A DNA stretch of 64,000 nucleotides from assembly GCF_040081985.1 (NCBI RefSeq), contig NZ_JBEBMH010000001.1, positions 434,001 through 498,000 of the forward strand. The letters are read 5' to 3'. The notes beneath the pieces are model-generated. The model saw only the letters and a list, made by a program, of their open reading frames with translations. It was not told where the DNA came from and made no database searches. The position numbers and the translations under genes are program-made. Below are positions 7,878 through 16,942 of the stretch, piece after piece (position 1 is the stretch's first letter; every line of letters starts with the position of its first letter). The DNA is from Kumtagia yinganensis. Lineage in GTDB: Bacteria; Pseudomonadota; Alphaproteobacteria; Rhizobiales; Rhizobiaceae.

Positions 7878-9887
7878 CTACAGACGTGGGATGCTCCGGT
7901 CCCAGTCGCGGCGTTTCACCAGTTCGCCGTTTTCATAGGCCTCCATCGTCGCCTTAATCTCAAACGTGGTCGAAGTGCAGGCGACGCGCGTCGATGTCTT
8001 GGTGCGGATGTCCCAGCCGTCGCGATGCAGCCGCCATGTCGCTCGGGTTTCGGCGGTCGTCGCCGACGGGTCGCCTTCTCGAACGCGATAATGCTCCTCG
8101 GAATCCGCCGCGAAGGACAGCCCGATCTTCGGCAGCGTGTAAGACGCGCGTTCGCGATGCACGGTGACCGTGGTTTCGCCGGTCATCGGGTCTTCGGTGA
8201 TGGTACGGTTGCGGCCGGCGAGCTTTCCGACCGTATAGGGTTCGGGCTCCGCCTCCTGCGGCTCGCCGAAAGGCGTGAGGCGTTCGTCCAGCGGCGAGGC
8301 CGTTCGCACAGGCAGGCTGAGCGAACCAGTCGACAGTGTCAGTGTAGCGAGATCAGCTGACGGCCAGGCGATCGGCCAGTGTGCCGTGGCCAGTGCCAGG
8401 CGGATACGGTGGCCAGCGGGAAACGCCTGCGCGCTGTCGTTGAGCACGATTTCGACCCGGTAGGTCTCGCCCAGCTCAAGCGGTTCGGGGTTCTCGTGGC
8501 CATTGCGGTGGGTGAGATTGAGCAGGCCGTAGGTTACGAGCGTCGACGAGCCGTCCGGTGCGACGTCCTCCAGCCGCGCGGCGATCATCGCGGAGGGTTT
8601 GTCGGAGGCGAGGTCGAGCGTCACAACCGGCGCTCCGAAGATTTCGATGTGATTGGGGAGCGGTGCCGTATCGAAGTACACCGAGCGGCCGTCGTCGGGG
8701 CGCTGGTCGGCCGGCAATTCGCCGGCGAGGCCGTAGGGACACCATTCGCCGAAGGTAACGCCGGTCGACAGGCTGGAAGCGATGAGGATGGGTTCGCAGG
8801 TTGACCGTTCGGGGGCAAGCGCCCGGTCGGAGAGATGAAGGATTTTTGACGCGCGATTCTCCGGCGGCCAGTTCGTCTCGGCGATCCAGCGGCCTGGCCG
8901 CTCGGGATAGGTGGTCGCCGGGCGCACGCTCTCCTGCATCCACGCGCGGAGGACAGGCTCATCCATTATTCCATTGTCGATCCCCTTCAGCCAAAAATCC
9001 CACCAGCGCAGCGCCTCCTGCAAAAAGCCGATCCGCGGGCCGGGCTGCGCGGCATGCGGCCAGGCATGCGCCCACGGGCCGATCAGCCCCTTTTTCGGTC
9101 CGGGCAGGCCGGCCAACATGCGCGGTATGGCGTTGGAATAGCCGTCGGCCCAGCCTCCGACCGCATAGACGGCGGCCTCGATCCGCGAATAATCCTCGCA
9201 TACAGAACCCTGCTTCCAGTAGTCGTCATAGGTCTGGTGCTCGATCCAGGTGGCAGCCATCAGCGGGTTGTCGTCCAGCCGTGCCAGCCACATGTCGCGC
9301 CAGCGCTCGCCGACCACCAGCGGGTCCGGCGGCTGAGCGCCGTAGGCGAACATGGTGGATGCCCAGGCGATCGAATTGTTGAGCAGGCAGCCGCCCATGA
9401 AGTGGCAGTCGTCGGCATAACGGTCGTCGGTGGAGCAGGCGGTGATGATCGCCTTCAGCGCCGGCGGACGGTGGCTCGCCACCTGCAGCGAATTGAACCC
9501 TCCCCAGGAAATGCCCATCATGCCGACGGTGCCGCTGCACCATTTTTGCGCGGCGAGCCAGGCGATGGCTTCCACCGCATCGGCCTGCTCCTGCGGAAGA
9601 TATTCGTCGTGCAAAATGCCTTCGGAATCACCGGAGCCGCGCATGTCGACGCGCACGCCGGCATAGCCGTGTCCGGCGAACCAGGCATGCATCTGGCGGT
9701 CGCGCAGCACGGTGCTGTCGCGGCGGCGGTAGGGCAGGAATTCGAGGATCGCCGGCACCGGATCTTGCACCGCATCCTCCGGCAGCCAGATGGTGGCGGC
9801 AAGCCGCGTGCCGTCAGCAAGCACGATCCATTCCGTGTCGATGGTGCGCACGCGCCTGGGGAAATCATGGACTGTGCGGATGTTCAT
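7878..9887 (-). CDS. CocE/NonD family alpha/beta hydrolase
   Basis: Serine hydrolase of 669 aa in the cocaine esterase/X-Pro dipeptidyl-peptidase family, cleaving an ester or amide. The alpha/beta-hydrolase domain shows the oxyanion-region strand VPAILEFLPYRRRD, the substrate-channel segment VRVDMRGSGDSEG and the nucleophile elbow GMMGISWGGFNS (Ser at about residue 144). A C-terminal jelly-roll domain includes PAGHRIRLALA. The ATG at 9887 follows GGAAAGAAG with suitable spacing; the frame stays open upstream but without homology-like sequence. It is divergent from a peptide-type ABC operon, so it may hydrolyse the imported substrate. No signal peptide is visible, implying a cytoplasmic enzyme. 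Confidence 0.88.
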   Translation of the reverse strand: MNIRTVHDFPRRVRTIDTEWIVLADGTRLAATIWLPEDAVQDPVPAILEFLPYRRRDSTVLRDRQMHAWFAGHGYAGVRVDMRGSGDSEGILHDEYLPQEQADAVEAIAWLAAQKWCSGTVGMMGISWGGFNSLQVASHRPPALKAIITACSTDDRYADDCHFMGGCLLNNSIAWASTMFAYGAQPPDPLVVGERWRDMWLARLDDNPLMAATWIEHQTYDDYWKQGSVCEDYSRIEAAVYAVGGWADGYSNAIPRMLAGLPGPKKGLIGPWAHAWPHAAQPGPRIGFLQEALRWWDFWLKGIDNGIMDEPVLRAWMQESVRPATTYPERPGRWIAETNWPPENRASKILHLSDRALAPERSTCEPILIASSLSTGVTFGEWCPYGLAGELPADQRPDDGRSVYFDTAPLPNHIEIFGAPVVTLDLASDKPSAMIAARLEDVAPDGSSTLVTYGLLNLTHRNGHENPEPLELGETYRVEIVLNDSAQAFPAGHRIRLALATAHWPIAWPSADLATLTLSTGSLSLPVRTASPLDERLTPFGEPQEAEPEPYTVGKLAGRNRTITEDPMTGETTVTVHRERASYTLPKIGLSFAADSEEHYRVREGDPSATTAETRATWRLHRDGWDIRTKTSTRVACTSTTFEIKATMEAYENGELVKRRDWDRSIPRL

Positions 9888-9972
9888 CGACGCTTCTTTC
9901 CGGGATTGGATGGCGGCACCGGCCGGCCGCCATGAAGGGGGTTGGCGACGGCTGCCATCGCGTTCCACGAAA

Positions 9973-10014
9973 CAAGGCCAAAACGGAATGATTTGTCTAG
10001 ACGTATCGGCCTTG
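9973..10014. promoter_or_regulatory. Inverted repeat in divergent promoter region
   Basis: The 233-bp gap between the CocE-type gene and the ABC operon contains arms CAAGGCC (9973-9979) and GGCCTTG (10008-10014) enclosing a perfect 8-bp palindrome GTCTAGAC (9995-10002). The position between divergent genes is suitable for an operator. No regulator is adjacent; the XRE-cupin gene at 18163 is one candidate. Functional assignment is speculative. Confidence 0.3.
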
Positions 10015-10120
10015 CGAAGAGGTCTTTCTTGTGCGCGAAATGACTTCCATCCAGTTTGAGGGCTGGGACGAATTTTCTCATCGCACGTCGCCGTCAACCG
10101 GATTTTTGAAAGGAACGACC

Positions 10121-11677
10121 ATGAGCTTTGAACTTACGCGGAGAGGTTTTCTAGCGGGGACCGCGGCGGCAGCGGTGGGGGTCACCGTGCTCGGCCAGCC
10201 ATGGTCGAATGTCGTTCATGCCGCCGACGGCCGCATCGTCGTGCGCATCGACGAGGATCTTAAGAACCTCGATCCGGCGAACCGTACCGGCGCGACCGAC
10301 GTCAACGTCATCCTGGCGGTCGGGCAGGGGCTGGTGAAATTCAAGCCGGGCTCGACCGAATGGGAGAACGACGCGGCGGCCGACATCAAGCAGGTCGACG
10401 ACAAGACCATCGAGTTCACGCTGAAGGAAGGGCTGAAGTTCAGCGGCAACTATGGCGAACTCACCGCCGAGGACGTGAAGTTCTCGTTCGAGCGCTTCAT
10501 CACGCCGGGGCCTGACGGCAAGAAGGTCGACTATGCCGACGATTGGGCGGCGCTCGAGTCGGTCGAGGTTACCGGCAAGCTGACCGGAAAAATCCATCTG
10601 AAGAACCCGTCGCCGGCCGTGTGGCTGATCGCGCTGGCCGACGGTTCCGGGGTCATCATCTCCAAGAAGGCGTTCGAGGAACTCGGCGAAAAATACAAGA
10701 CCAGCCCGATCGGCTCCGGCCCCTACATCCTGAAGGAGTGGGTGCCGCGCGACCATTTCACGCTCGTCGCCAATCCCGACTATCTCGGCGACAAGCCGGC
10801 TTTTTCGGAAATCGTCGGCAAGCCGATCGCCGAGGACAAGACGGCGCAGCTCGCGCTGCAGGCCGGCGAGATCGATTTTACCCGGCTCGATCCGGCGGTC
10901 GCCAAGGACGTCGGCGCGACCAAGGGCCTCAAGGTCGAAAAACTGTCGGCCATCGACTACATCTGGATCGGCCCGAACATCGAGAAGAAACCGTTCGACG
11001 ACGTTCGCGTGCGCCAGGCGGTGCGGCTGGCGCTCGACATTCCCGCCATCATCGCCGCCGCCTATAACGGCTCGGTCGAACCTGCCTATGCTCTGGAGGC
11101 TCCGGGCATCCTCGGTTACTGGGCCGATGCGCCGAAGCGCGAGCGCGACATCGACGGCGCAAAGAAACTGCTTGAGGAAGCGGGGCAGGGCGGCGGTTTC
11201 TCGACGCGGCTCACCGTGCTCAACAAGGCGGTTGCGCAGGCGACGGCCGCCGTCGTGCAGGCCAACCTCGCCGAGATCGGCATCGACGTGCAGATCGACG
11301 CCATCGACGAGGGTGCCTACTGGGCCTATGGCGAGAACGACGCCTCGAAGGATCTTGACCTCGTACTGGTCGAATATCGCGGCAAATTCGATCCCGGTTT
11401 CCAGACGCAGTGGTTCACCTCAGACCAGATCGGCAAGTGGAACTGGCAGCGCTGGGGTAGCAAGGGGTTCGACGACCTGCACAAGCAGGGCGGCATCGAG
11501 ACCGACGTGAAGAGGCGCGAGGAAATCTACATTGCCGCGCAAAAGCTGATGGACGAGTCCGCGGCCTTCTGGTGGATCACCCACAACGCCTACACGTTCG
11601 GCTTCAAGGACACGCTGTCGCCCGGCATCCTGCCGAACGGCAACCAGTGGCAGTACGCTTCGTTCAAGCAGGCTTGA
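10121..11677 (+). CDS. ABC transporter substrate-binding protein, family 5 (peptide type)
   Basis: Periplasmic binding protein of 518 aa of the DppA/OppA superfamily. It has a Tat signal (LTRRGFLAGTAAAAVGV at residues 5-21, cleavage near VHAADG), then family hallmarks VRIDEDLKNLDPAN, TAEDVKFSFERFI, GSGPYILKEW and VRQAVRLALDI. The ATG at 10121 follows GAAAGGA. It is first in an SBP-permease-permease-ATPase-ATPase operon. Ligands of this family are diverse (peptides, opines, glucosides, amines), so the substrate is open; nearby CocE hydrolase, lyase-like and cyclodeaminase-like genes suggest an amide- or amino-acid-derived compound. Confidence 0.93.
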   Translation: MSFELTRRGFLAGTAAAAVGVTVLGQPWSNVVHAADGRIVVRIDEDLKNLDPANRTGATDVNVILAVGQGLVKFKPGSTEWENDAAADIKQVDDKTIEFTLKEGLKFSGNYGELTAEDVKFSFERFITPGPDGKKVDYADDWAALESVEVTGKLTGKIHLKNPSPAVWLIALADGSGVIISKKAFEELGEKYKTSPIGSGPYILKEWVPRDHFTLVANPDYLGDKPAFSEIVGKPIAEDKTAQLALQAGEIDFTRLDPAVAKDVGATKGLKVEKLSAIDYIWIGPNIEKKPFDDVRVRQAVRLALDIPAIIAAAYNGSVEPAYALEAPGILGYWADAPKRERDIDGAKKLLEEAGQGGGFSTRLTVLNKAVAQATAAVVQANLAEIGIDVQIDAIDEGAYWAYGENDASKDLDLVLVEYRGKFDPGFQTQWFTSDQIGKWNWQRWGSKGFDDLHKQGGIETDVKRREEIYIAAQKLMDESAAFWWITHNAYTFGFKDTLSPGILPNGNQWQYASFKQA

Positions 11678-11706
11678 CCTTTCTTTGCGGAAGCGAGGAC
11701 ATTGAG

Positions 11707-11730
11707 GCGCCCGGCTTTCGAGCCGGGCGC
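11707..11730 (+). repeat. Stem-loop with UUCG loop between SBP and permease genes
   Basis: A perfect 10-bp stem, GCGCCCGGCT (11707-11716) and AGCCGGGCGC (11721-11730), closes a TTCG tetraloop. No T-run follows, so it is unlikely to be a full terminator. Placed 30 bp after the binding-protein stop, it probably stabilises the upstream message or partially attenuates the membrane genes, giving excess binding protein over permease. Confidence 0.65.
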
Positions 11731-11744
11731 TTGCCGTTAGCAGT

Positions 11745-12755
11745 ATGCCAGGGCCGCGCCGCATGAACCGTTTCTGGACCGAAGGCAGCCTGTTCCGCTA
11801 CGGCGCTTTCCGGCTGGCGACGGCCGTACTCGTGCTGATCGGCTCGATGACCTTGCTTTGCTGCCTGACGCTGCTGGTGCCCGGCGATCCCGCGACCATC
11901 CTGCTCGGCCCGCGCGCAACGCCGGAAGCCGCCGCCCTGCTGCGCGAACAGATGGGCCTCAACCTGCCGCTCTATGAGCGCGTCGCGGTGTTTTTCGCCA
12001 ATGCGCTGCGAGGCGATCTCGGCGTCGACGTCATCAACGGCCGCCCGGTCGCCGGCATGGTTTTCGCTGCCTTGCCCAACACCATGCTGCTCGCCGTCTC
12101 GGCCATCGGGCTGGCCGTGCTGATCGGTATTCCGATCGGCTGCTACGCCGCCGTCCGCCAGGGCAGCCTGCTCGACCAGGCGCTCGCGGTCGCCAGCGTC
12201 GGGCTGGTCGCCACGCCGAGCTACGTTGTGGCGATCACGTTGCTCTACTTCTTCTCGGTCCGGCTCGGCTGGTTTCCGGTTTTGGGGGCAGGGGATGCGG
12301 GCGATCCGCTCGACCAGCTTCATCATCTGGTGCTGCCGACGATAGCGCTCGCCGTCGGCTGGATCGGCTATATCGCGCGGCTTGTCCGCTCCTCGCTACT
12401 GGAGGTGCTGAACGAGCCGTATATCCGTACGGCGCGTGCCTACGGCCAGCCGGAACGCCGCATCGTCATGAAATATGCGCTGAAGCTGGCCTGCATCCCG
12501 ACCGTCGCTATTCTTGGCGTCGGCATCGGCGAACTGATGGGCGGGGCGCTGTTCGTTGAGATCATCTTCAACCGGCCGGGGCTGGGCTCGTTGATCTTCG
12601 ACGCGATCAGGAACCGCAACTACCCGATCGTCCAGGGCGGCATCCTGGTGGTCGTGTCGATCTTCGTGCTGGTCAATCTGCTGGTCGATTTCTCCTATGC
12701 CTGGCTCGATCCGCGCGTGCGCGAGAGCCTCGGCCGGGCCGGTGGCGGAGCCTGA
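11745..12755 (+). CDS. ABC transporter permease (DppB-like)
   Basis: Inner-membrane permease of 336 aa of the peptide/nickel importer class. It opens with a membrane segment (residues about 20-45), has the typical periplasmic loop LVPGDPATILLGPRATPEA and QMGLNLPLYERV, and a C-terminal core with the EAA-type loop (EPYIRTARAYGQPERRIV) that docks on the ATPases. Two ATG codons, 11745 and 11763, are possible; neither has a strong ribosome site, and the first is used here. It pairs with the permease that starts 2 bp downstream of its stop. Confidence 0.9.
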   Translation: MPGPRRMNRFWTEGSLFRYGAFRLATAVLVLIGSMTLLCCLTLLVPGDPATILLGPRATPEAAALLREQMGLNLPLYERVAVFFANALRGDLGVDVINGRPVAGMVFAALPNTMLLAVSAIGLAVLIGIPIGCYAAVRQGSLLDQALAVASVGLVATPSYVVAITLLYFFSVRLGWFPVLGAGDAGDPLDQLHHLVLPTIALAVGWIGYIARLVRSSLLEVLNEPYIRTARAYGQPERRIVMKYALKLACIPTVAILGVGIGELMGGALFVEIIFNRPGLGSLIFDAIRNRNYPIVQGGILVVVSIFVLVNLLVDFSYAWLDPRVRESLGRAGGGA

Positions 12756-12757
12756 GC

Positions 12758-13591
12758 GTGGAGGTGTTCCGGCGCATATGGGCGAGCCCCAGCGGCCGTC
12801 TCGGAATGGTGGCGACGCTGCTCGTCATCCTCGGCGGGGTGGCCGCGCCGCTGATCGCCACCCACATGCCCAATCAGCTCGATGTCGCCGCAAGGCTGAC
12901 CCCGCCTTCCGCCGCGCACTGGCTGGGGACCGATCATCTCGGCCGCGACCTGTTCTCCCGTGCGCTGTTCGGCACACGCATCGCCGTCGGCGTGGCATTG
13001 GCGGTCACGGCCACGGCGCTGGCCGCCGGCATCCTGCTCGGCGTCGTCGCGGCCAGTGGGCCGGCGGCCGTCGAGCGGACGATCCTCGCCGCCTTCGACA
13101 TCATCAGCTCGTTCCCGAGCCTCATCCTGGCGCTCGCGCTGGTGGCGGTGCTCGGCCCTGGACTGATCAACATCATCATCCTGGTCACAATCGTCTTTGT
13201 GCCGCAGTTCGGCCGGGTGGCCCGGGCGCAGACGCTCGCGGTCAAGGAGCGACCGTTCATCGAGGCCGAGCGCGCGCTGGGCGCCTCCAGCGGGCGCGTC
13301 CTGACCTTCCATATCCTGCCCAACATCGTGGGCCCGATCGTAGTTCTCGCCTCGATGAACATTCCGGTGGTGATCACGCTGGAAGCAGGCCTTTCCTTCC
13401 TCGGCGTCGGCATCCGCCCGCCGCTGGCGAGCTGGGGCACCATGCTGTTCGACGGTTTCACCTATCTCGAACAGTCGGTCTGGCCGGTGCTGGTGGCCGG
13501 CGGCTCGCTGACCTTGGCCACGCTCGGTTTCACCCTGTTCGGTGAAGCCCTGCGCGATGCGCTCGACCCGAAATTGAGGCGCGAGCCATGA
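12758..13591 (+). CDS. ABC transporter permease (DppC-like)
   Basis: Second inner-membrane permease, 277 aa. It starts with GTG directly after the previous stop. The DppC hallmark WLGTDHLGRDLFSR is at about residues 55-68, followed by transmembrane segments and the EAA loop (FIEAERALGASSGRVLTFHI). The C-terminus ends ALDPKLRREP, overlapping the ATG of the next gene by 4 nt (ATGA). Together with the DppB-like subunit it forms the translocation pore. Confidence 0.92.
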   Translation: MEVFRRIWASPSGRLGMVATLLVILGGVAAPLIATHMPNQLDVAARLTPPSAAHWLGTDHLGRDLFSRALFGTRIAVGVALAVTATALAAGILLGVVAASGPAAVERTILAAFDIISSFPSLILALALVAVLGPGLINIIILVTIVFVPQFGRVARAQTLAVKERPFIEAERALGASSGRVLTFHILPNIVGPIVVLASMNIPVVITLEAGLSFLGVGIRPPLASWGTMLFDGFTYLEQSVWPVLVAGGSLTLATLGFTLFGEALRDALDPKLRREP

Positions 13592-14556
13592 GCGCGGATG
13601 CGTTGGTCAAAATCGAAAATCTATCGGTGGATTTTTCCACGGCGAAGGGCGCATTGCATGTGCTGCGCGACGTCAGCCTGTCGATCCCGCGCAATCGGGT
13701 CGTCGGCCTTGTCGGCGAGAGCGGCAGCGGCAAGTCGACGTTGGCGCTGGCCCTGCTCGGCCTGCTGCCGGACAATACGGGGCGGGTTGCCGGCCGCATC
13801 GAACTCGACGGCGAAAACCTGCTCGACACGCCGCCGGAGGAGTTGCAAAAACTGCGCGGCGGGCGCATCGCCATGATTTTCCAGGACCCGATGACCGCGC
13901 TCAACCCGGTCTTTTCAATCGGCACGCAACTGGTCGACGCGCAGCGCAACCGGCACCCGAAGATCGGCCGCCGCGAACTGCTGAAACGGGCCGGCGACAT
14001 GCTGAAACGTGTCGGCATCTCCAATCCCGAGGCGCGGCTTGCCGCCTATCCGCACCAGCTTAGCGGCGGCATGCGCCAGCGCGTGATGATCGCGATGGCG
14101 CTGCTCTGCGAACCAGACATATTGATCGCCGACGAACCGACCACGGCGCTTGACGTCACCATCGAAGCACAGATCGTGAAACTGATCGGCGACCTGCGCG
14201 CCGATTTCAGCGGTTCGATCGTGCTGGTCTCGCACAGCCTCGGCCTGATCTCCGAACTCTGCGACGAGGTCGCGGTCATGTATGCAGGCAAGGTGGTGGA
14301 AAGTGCCCCGACGAAGAACCTGTTCGGCAACCCGCGCCATCCCTACACGCTGGCGCTGCTCGCCTGCGAGATCGATCCGGAGGACGAGCCGGGCGAGCCG
14401 CTGACAACCATCAAGGGCGGTCTGCCCGATCTCATCGATGTGCCGAAGGGCTGCATTTTTGCGGCGCGCTGCCCGTCGCGTTTCGACAGATGCGCCGAGG
14501 AGCCGCCTCTGCGCGATGTCGAAGCCGGCCACAGATCGGCGTGCTGGCTCGCATGA
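13588..14556 (+). CDS. ABC transporter ATP-binding protein (DppD-like)
   Basis: Cytoplasmic ATPase of 322 aa. Walker A is GESGSGKST (residues about 43-51), the Q-loop is FQDPMTALNPV, the signature is LSGGMRQRV, Walker B is DILIADEPTTALD and the switch histidine is in LVSHSLG. The C-terminal oligopeptide-transporter extension is present, with the GCIFAARCPSRFDRC cysteine cluster typical of DppD/OppD. It overlaps both neighbours by 4 nt. It pairs with the DppF-like ATPase to energise import. Confidence 0.94.
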   Translation: MSADALVKIENLSVDFSTAKGALHVLRDVSLSIPRNRVVGLVGESGSGKSTLALALLGLLPDNTGRVAGRIELDGENLLDTPPEELQKLRGGRIAMIFQDPMTALNPVFSIGTQLVDAQRNRHPKIGRRELLKRAGDMLKRVGISNPEARLAAYPHQLSGGMRQRVMIAMALLCEPDILIADEPTTALDVTIEAQIVKLIGDLRADFSGSIVLVSHSLGLISELCDEVAVMYAGKVVESAPTKNLFGNPRHPYTLALLACEIDPEDEPGEPLTTIKGGLPDLIDVPKGCIFAARCPSRFDRCAEEPPLRDVEAGHRSACWLA

Positions 14557-15500
14557 CCGCTGTTCTTACGATAGCGGTTGAAGACCTGCGCATCATTTTT
14601 TCCGGTGGCGTGCAGGCCGTGGCCGGCATCAGTCTGGCGCTCAGGGTTGGCGAGACGGTCGGGCTGGTCGGCGAAAGCGGCAGCGGCAAGACGACGCTCG
14701 CCAAGGCGCTGGTCGGGCTCAACCGGCCGACATCCGGAAAAGTATTTCTGGAGGGCCGCGACCTGACCGGCCTGACCCGCGCCGACCGGCTGTGGCTGCG
14801 CCGCCGCGTGCAGATGATCTTTCAGGACCCGCTGTCGTCGCTGTCACCGCGCATGAAGATCGCGTCGCTGCTGGCCGAGCCGATCAAGATCCATAGTCTC
14901 GACCGCCGCGAGCGCTGGCCGCAGGTGCTCGACATCGTCAAGCGACTCGGTCTCTCCGAGGCCCAGCTCGAAAAATATCCCCATCAGATCAGCGGCGGCC
15001 AGGCGCGGCGGGTGGCGATTGCCCGTGCGCTGGTCACCGATCCGTCCTTCCTCATCGCCGACGAGCCCACCGCCGGCCTCGATGTGTCCGTGCAGGGCGA
15101 GTTGCTGAACCTGCTCGCCGACCTGCAGAAGCGGCACTCGCTCGGCATCCTGATCGTCAGCCACAATCTCAACGTCATCGGCCGGGTCACCGACCGCGTC
15201 GCCATCATGTATCTCGGCAAGATCGTGGAAGAGGGGGTTACGCGCAGCGTCTTCCGCGCGCCGCGCCACCCCTATACGCATGCGCTGCTGTCGGCCAATC
15301 CGGTCATCGATCCCGAGCACAAGCGGGAAAAGCTGGTGCTGTCGGGCGAGATCCCGAGCCCGTCGAACCCGCCCTCCGGCTGCCGGTTTCACACGCGCTG
15401 CCCGCGCGTCCAGGATCGTTGCAAGGTGGAAGAGCCGGCGCTGACCGGGCCGCAGGGCCAGCGCTACGCCTGCCACTTCCCGCTGGAAAGCGCCGCGTAG
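14553..15500 (+). CDS. ABC transporter ATP-binding protein (DppF-like)
   Basis: Second ATPase of the importer, 315 aa. Walker A is GESGSGKTT, the Q-loop is FQDPLSSLSP, the signature ISGGQARRV and Walker B FLIADEPTAGLD. The C-terminal extension ends with the GCRFHTRCPRVQDRC cysteine motif. The ATG at 14553 overlaps the DppD-like stop. Its last 37 bp overlap the 3' end of the convergent lyase-like gene (15464-15500), so the two mRNAs are complementary there. Confidence 0.94.
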   Translation: MTAVLTIAVEDLRIIFSGGVQAVAGISLALRVGETVGLVGESGSGKTTLAKALVGLNRPTSGKVFLEGRDLTGLTRADRLWLRRRVQMIFQDPLSSLSPRMKIASLLAEPIKIHSLDRRERWPQVLDIVKRLGLSEAQLEKYPHQISGGQARRVAIARALVTDPSFLIADEPTAGLDVSVQGELLNLLADLQKRHSLGILIVSHNLNVIGRVTDRVAIMYLGKIVEEGVTRSVFRAPRHPYTHALLSANPVIDPEHKREKLVLSGEIPSPSNPPSGCRFHTRCPRVQDRCKVEEPALTGPQGQRYACHFPLESAA

Positions 15501-16942
15501 AGCGCTTCCGCGTCGATGCCGAGCGGGCGGTCCGCCCGCAACATCGCCACATGTGCGCGAACTGCCGCGTGGATCGTCCTGGTGGCCGCAGCCAGGGCGA
15601 CACCGCCACGCAGGTCGACCGCCTGCGTTGCGGCCATCAATTCAAAGGCAATCAGCCGCCGCCATAGCGCGATCATCTCCGCGCATTTGGCGACCGCCAG
15701 CGGGGTCTGGGTGGCGTGGTCCTCGACGCCTTCCGAGACTGGCAGGAAATCGAGCATGACCGGGTTAGCCTTGTGGCGGATGGCGGCTAGGATTGCGGTC
15801 ACCGTCTTCTGCAAAGGCACGAAACCGGCCGACGCGCCGCCGACCGGCGACAGGTATTTCGGCAGGCCATTGCGGCCGGAACTGGTCAACTGGATGAAAC
15901 GCGCCGCGCTTGCTGCGGCGGCCTGCGCGATGGCGAGGCCGAGCGTCTCGCAGGCGAGCGCCAGCGCCGGCGTGTGGAAATTGCCGGTGGACCGCACAAG
16001 ACCGTCATCGGCCAGCACCAGCGGATTGTCGGCGGCTGCGTTGAGTTCGATTTCGGCTGCGTGCCGCGCCCGCCCGATCGCGTCGATCAGCGCGCCGTGG
16101 ATTGACGGAATGCAGCGGATCGACAGCGGGTCCTGGAGGGCCGTCGGCAGTCCGTCATCCTCGCCCAGCAGACCGCGCAACTGCGCCGCCGCCTCGGCCT
16201 GTCCGGGAGCCGGCCGCGCCTCCTGCAGCCTGGGATCGAGGATGGAGCGGTTGGCGCCCCAGGCCGCCATGGTCAGCGCCGCCGCCTGCTGCTGCTGGTC
16301 GAAGGCCGACAGGGCATCGGCGATGGCCAACGCGCCGGCGCCGGCAGATACCGCGGAAGAATTGATCAGCGACAGTCCGTCCTTCGGTCCCAGCGTGACG
16401 GGCGACAGTCCGGCGCGCGCCAGTGCTTCCACCGCCGGCAGGCGCTCGCCGAAAAACTCGACTTCGCCTTCGCCGATCAGGCAACGCGCCAAGGCGGTCA
16501 TCAGCACGAGATCGCCCGCGCCGATGGAGCCGATCGACGGCATCACCGGATGGATTTTTGCGTTCAGCGCGGCGACCAGCGCTTCGAACACCTTTGGCGA
16601 AAGGCCCGACCCGCCGCGCGACAGCATGGCGGCGCGCGCGAACATCGTCGCGCGGACAGTCTCGGCAGGCAGGGGATCGCCGACCGCGCCTGAGCGGCCA
16701 TGCAGCAACTGCCGCTGGAATTCGGAAGCGTCGCCCTCCACCGAGGTCCCGAGATTGGCGCCCAGCCCGGTGTTCAGCCCGTAGATGCGCTGACCATCGG
16801 CTGCGACCCGATCCAAGACTTCGCGCGCCTTGCGCAGCCGCTCTCCGACGGCAGGAGCGACGGCGACCACCGCGCCACCGCGCGCGACGGCGGCGACGTC
16901 CTCCACCGTGACATGAGCGGCACCGATCTCGACCGTGGTCAC
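15464..16942 (-). CDS. HAL/PAL-family aromatic amino acid lyase homologue lacking the MIO serine
   Basis: Protein of 492 aa with the full fold of histidine ammonia-lyase. Recognisable family motifs are YGLNTGLGANLGT (catalytic Tyr loop, residues about 54-66), SLINSSAVSAGAGAL, QDPLSIRCIPSIHGAL, NPLVLADDG followed by STGNFHTPALAL, and EGVEDHAT. The cofactor-forming Ala-Ser-Gly, normally in GSVGASGDLAPL, reads GSIGAGDLVLM here: one residue is missing and there is no Ser between Ala and Gly. An MIO group therefore cannot form in the usual way, so the reaction is uncertain. The start ATG overlaps the cyclodeaminase stop by 4 nt, so the two form one operon; the 3' end overlaps the convergent DppF-like gene. 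Confidence 0.85.
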   Translation of the reverse strand: MTTVEIGAAHVTVEDVAAVARGGAVVAVAPAVGERLRKAREVLDRVAADGQRIYGLNTGLGANLGTSVEGDASEFQRQLLHGRSGAVGDPLPAETVRATMFARAAMLSRGGSGLSPKVFEALVAALNAKIHPVMPSIGSIGAGDLVLMTALARCLIGEGEVEFFGERLPAVEALARAGLSPVTLGPKDGLSLINSSAVSAGAGALAIADALSAFDQQQQAAALTMAAWGANRSILDPRLQEARPAPGQAEAAAQLRGLLGEDDGLPTALQDPLSIRCIPSIHGALIDAIGRARHAAEIELNAAADNPLVLADDGLVRSTGNFHTPALALACETLGLAIAQAAAASAARFIQLTSSGRNGLPKYLSPVGGASAGFVPLQKTVTAILAAIRHKANPVMLDFLPVSEGVEDHATQTPLAVAKCAEMIALWRRLIAFELMAATQAVDLRGGVALAAATRTIHAAVRAHVAMLRADRPLGIDAEALYAALSSGKWQA

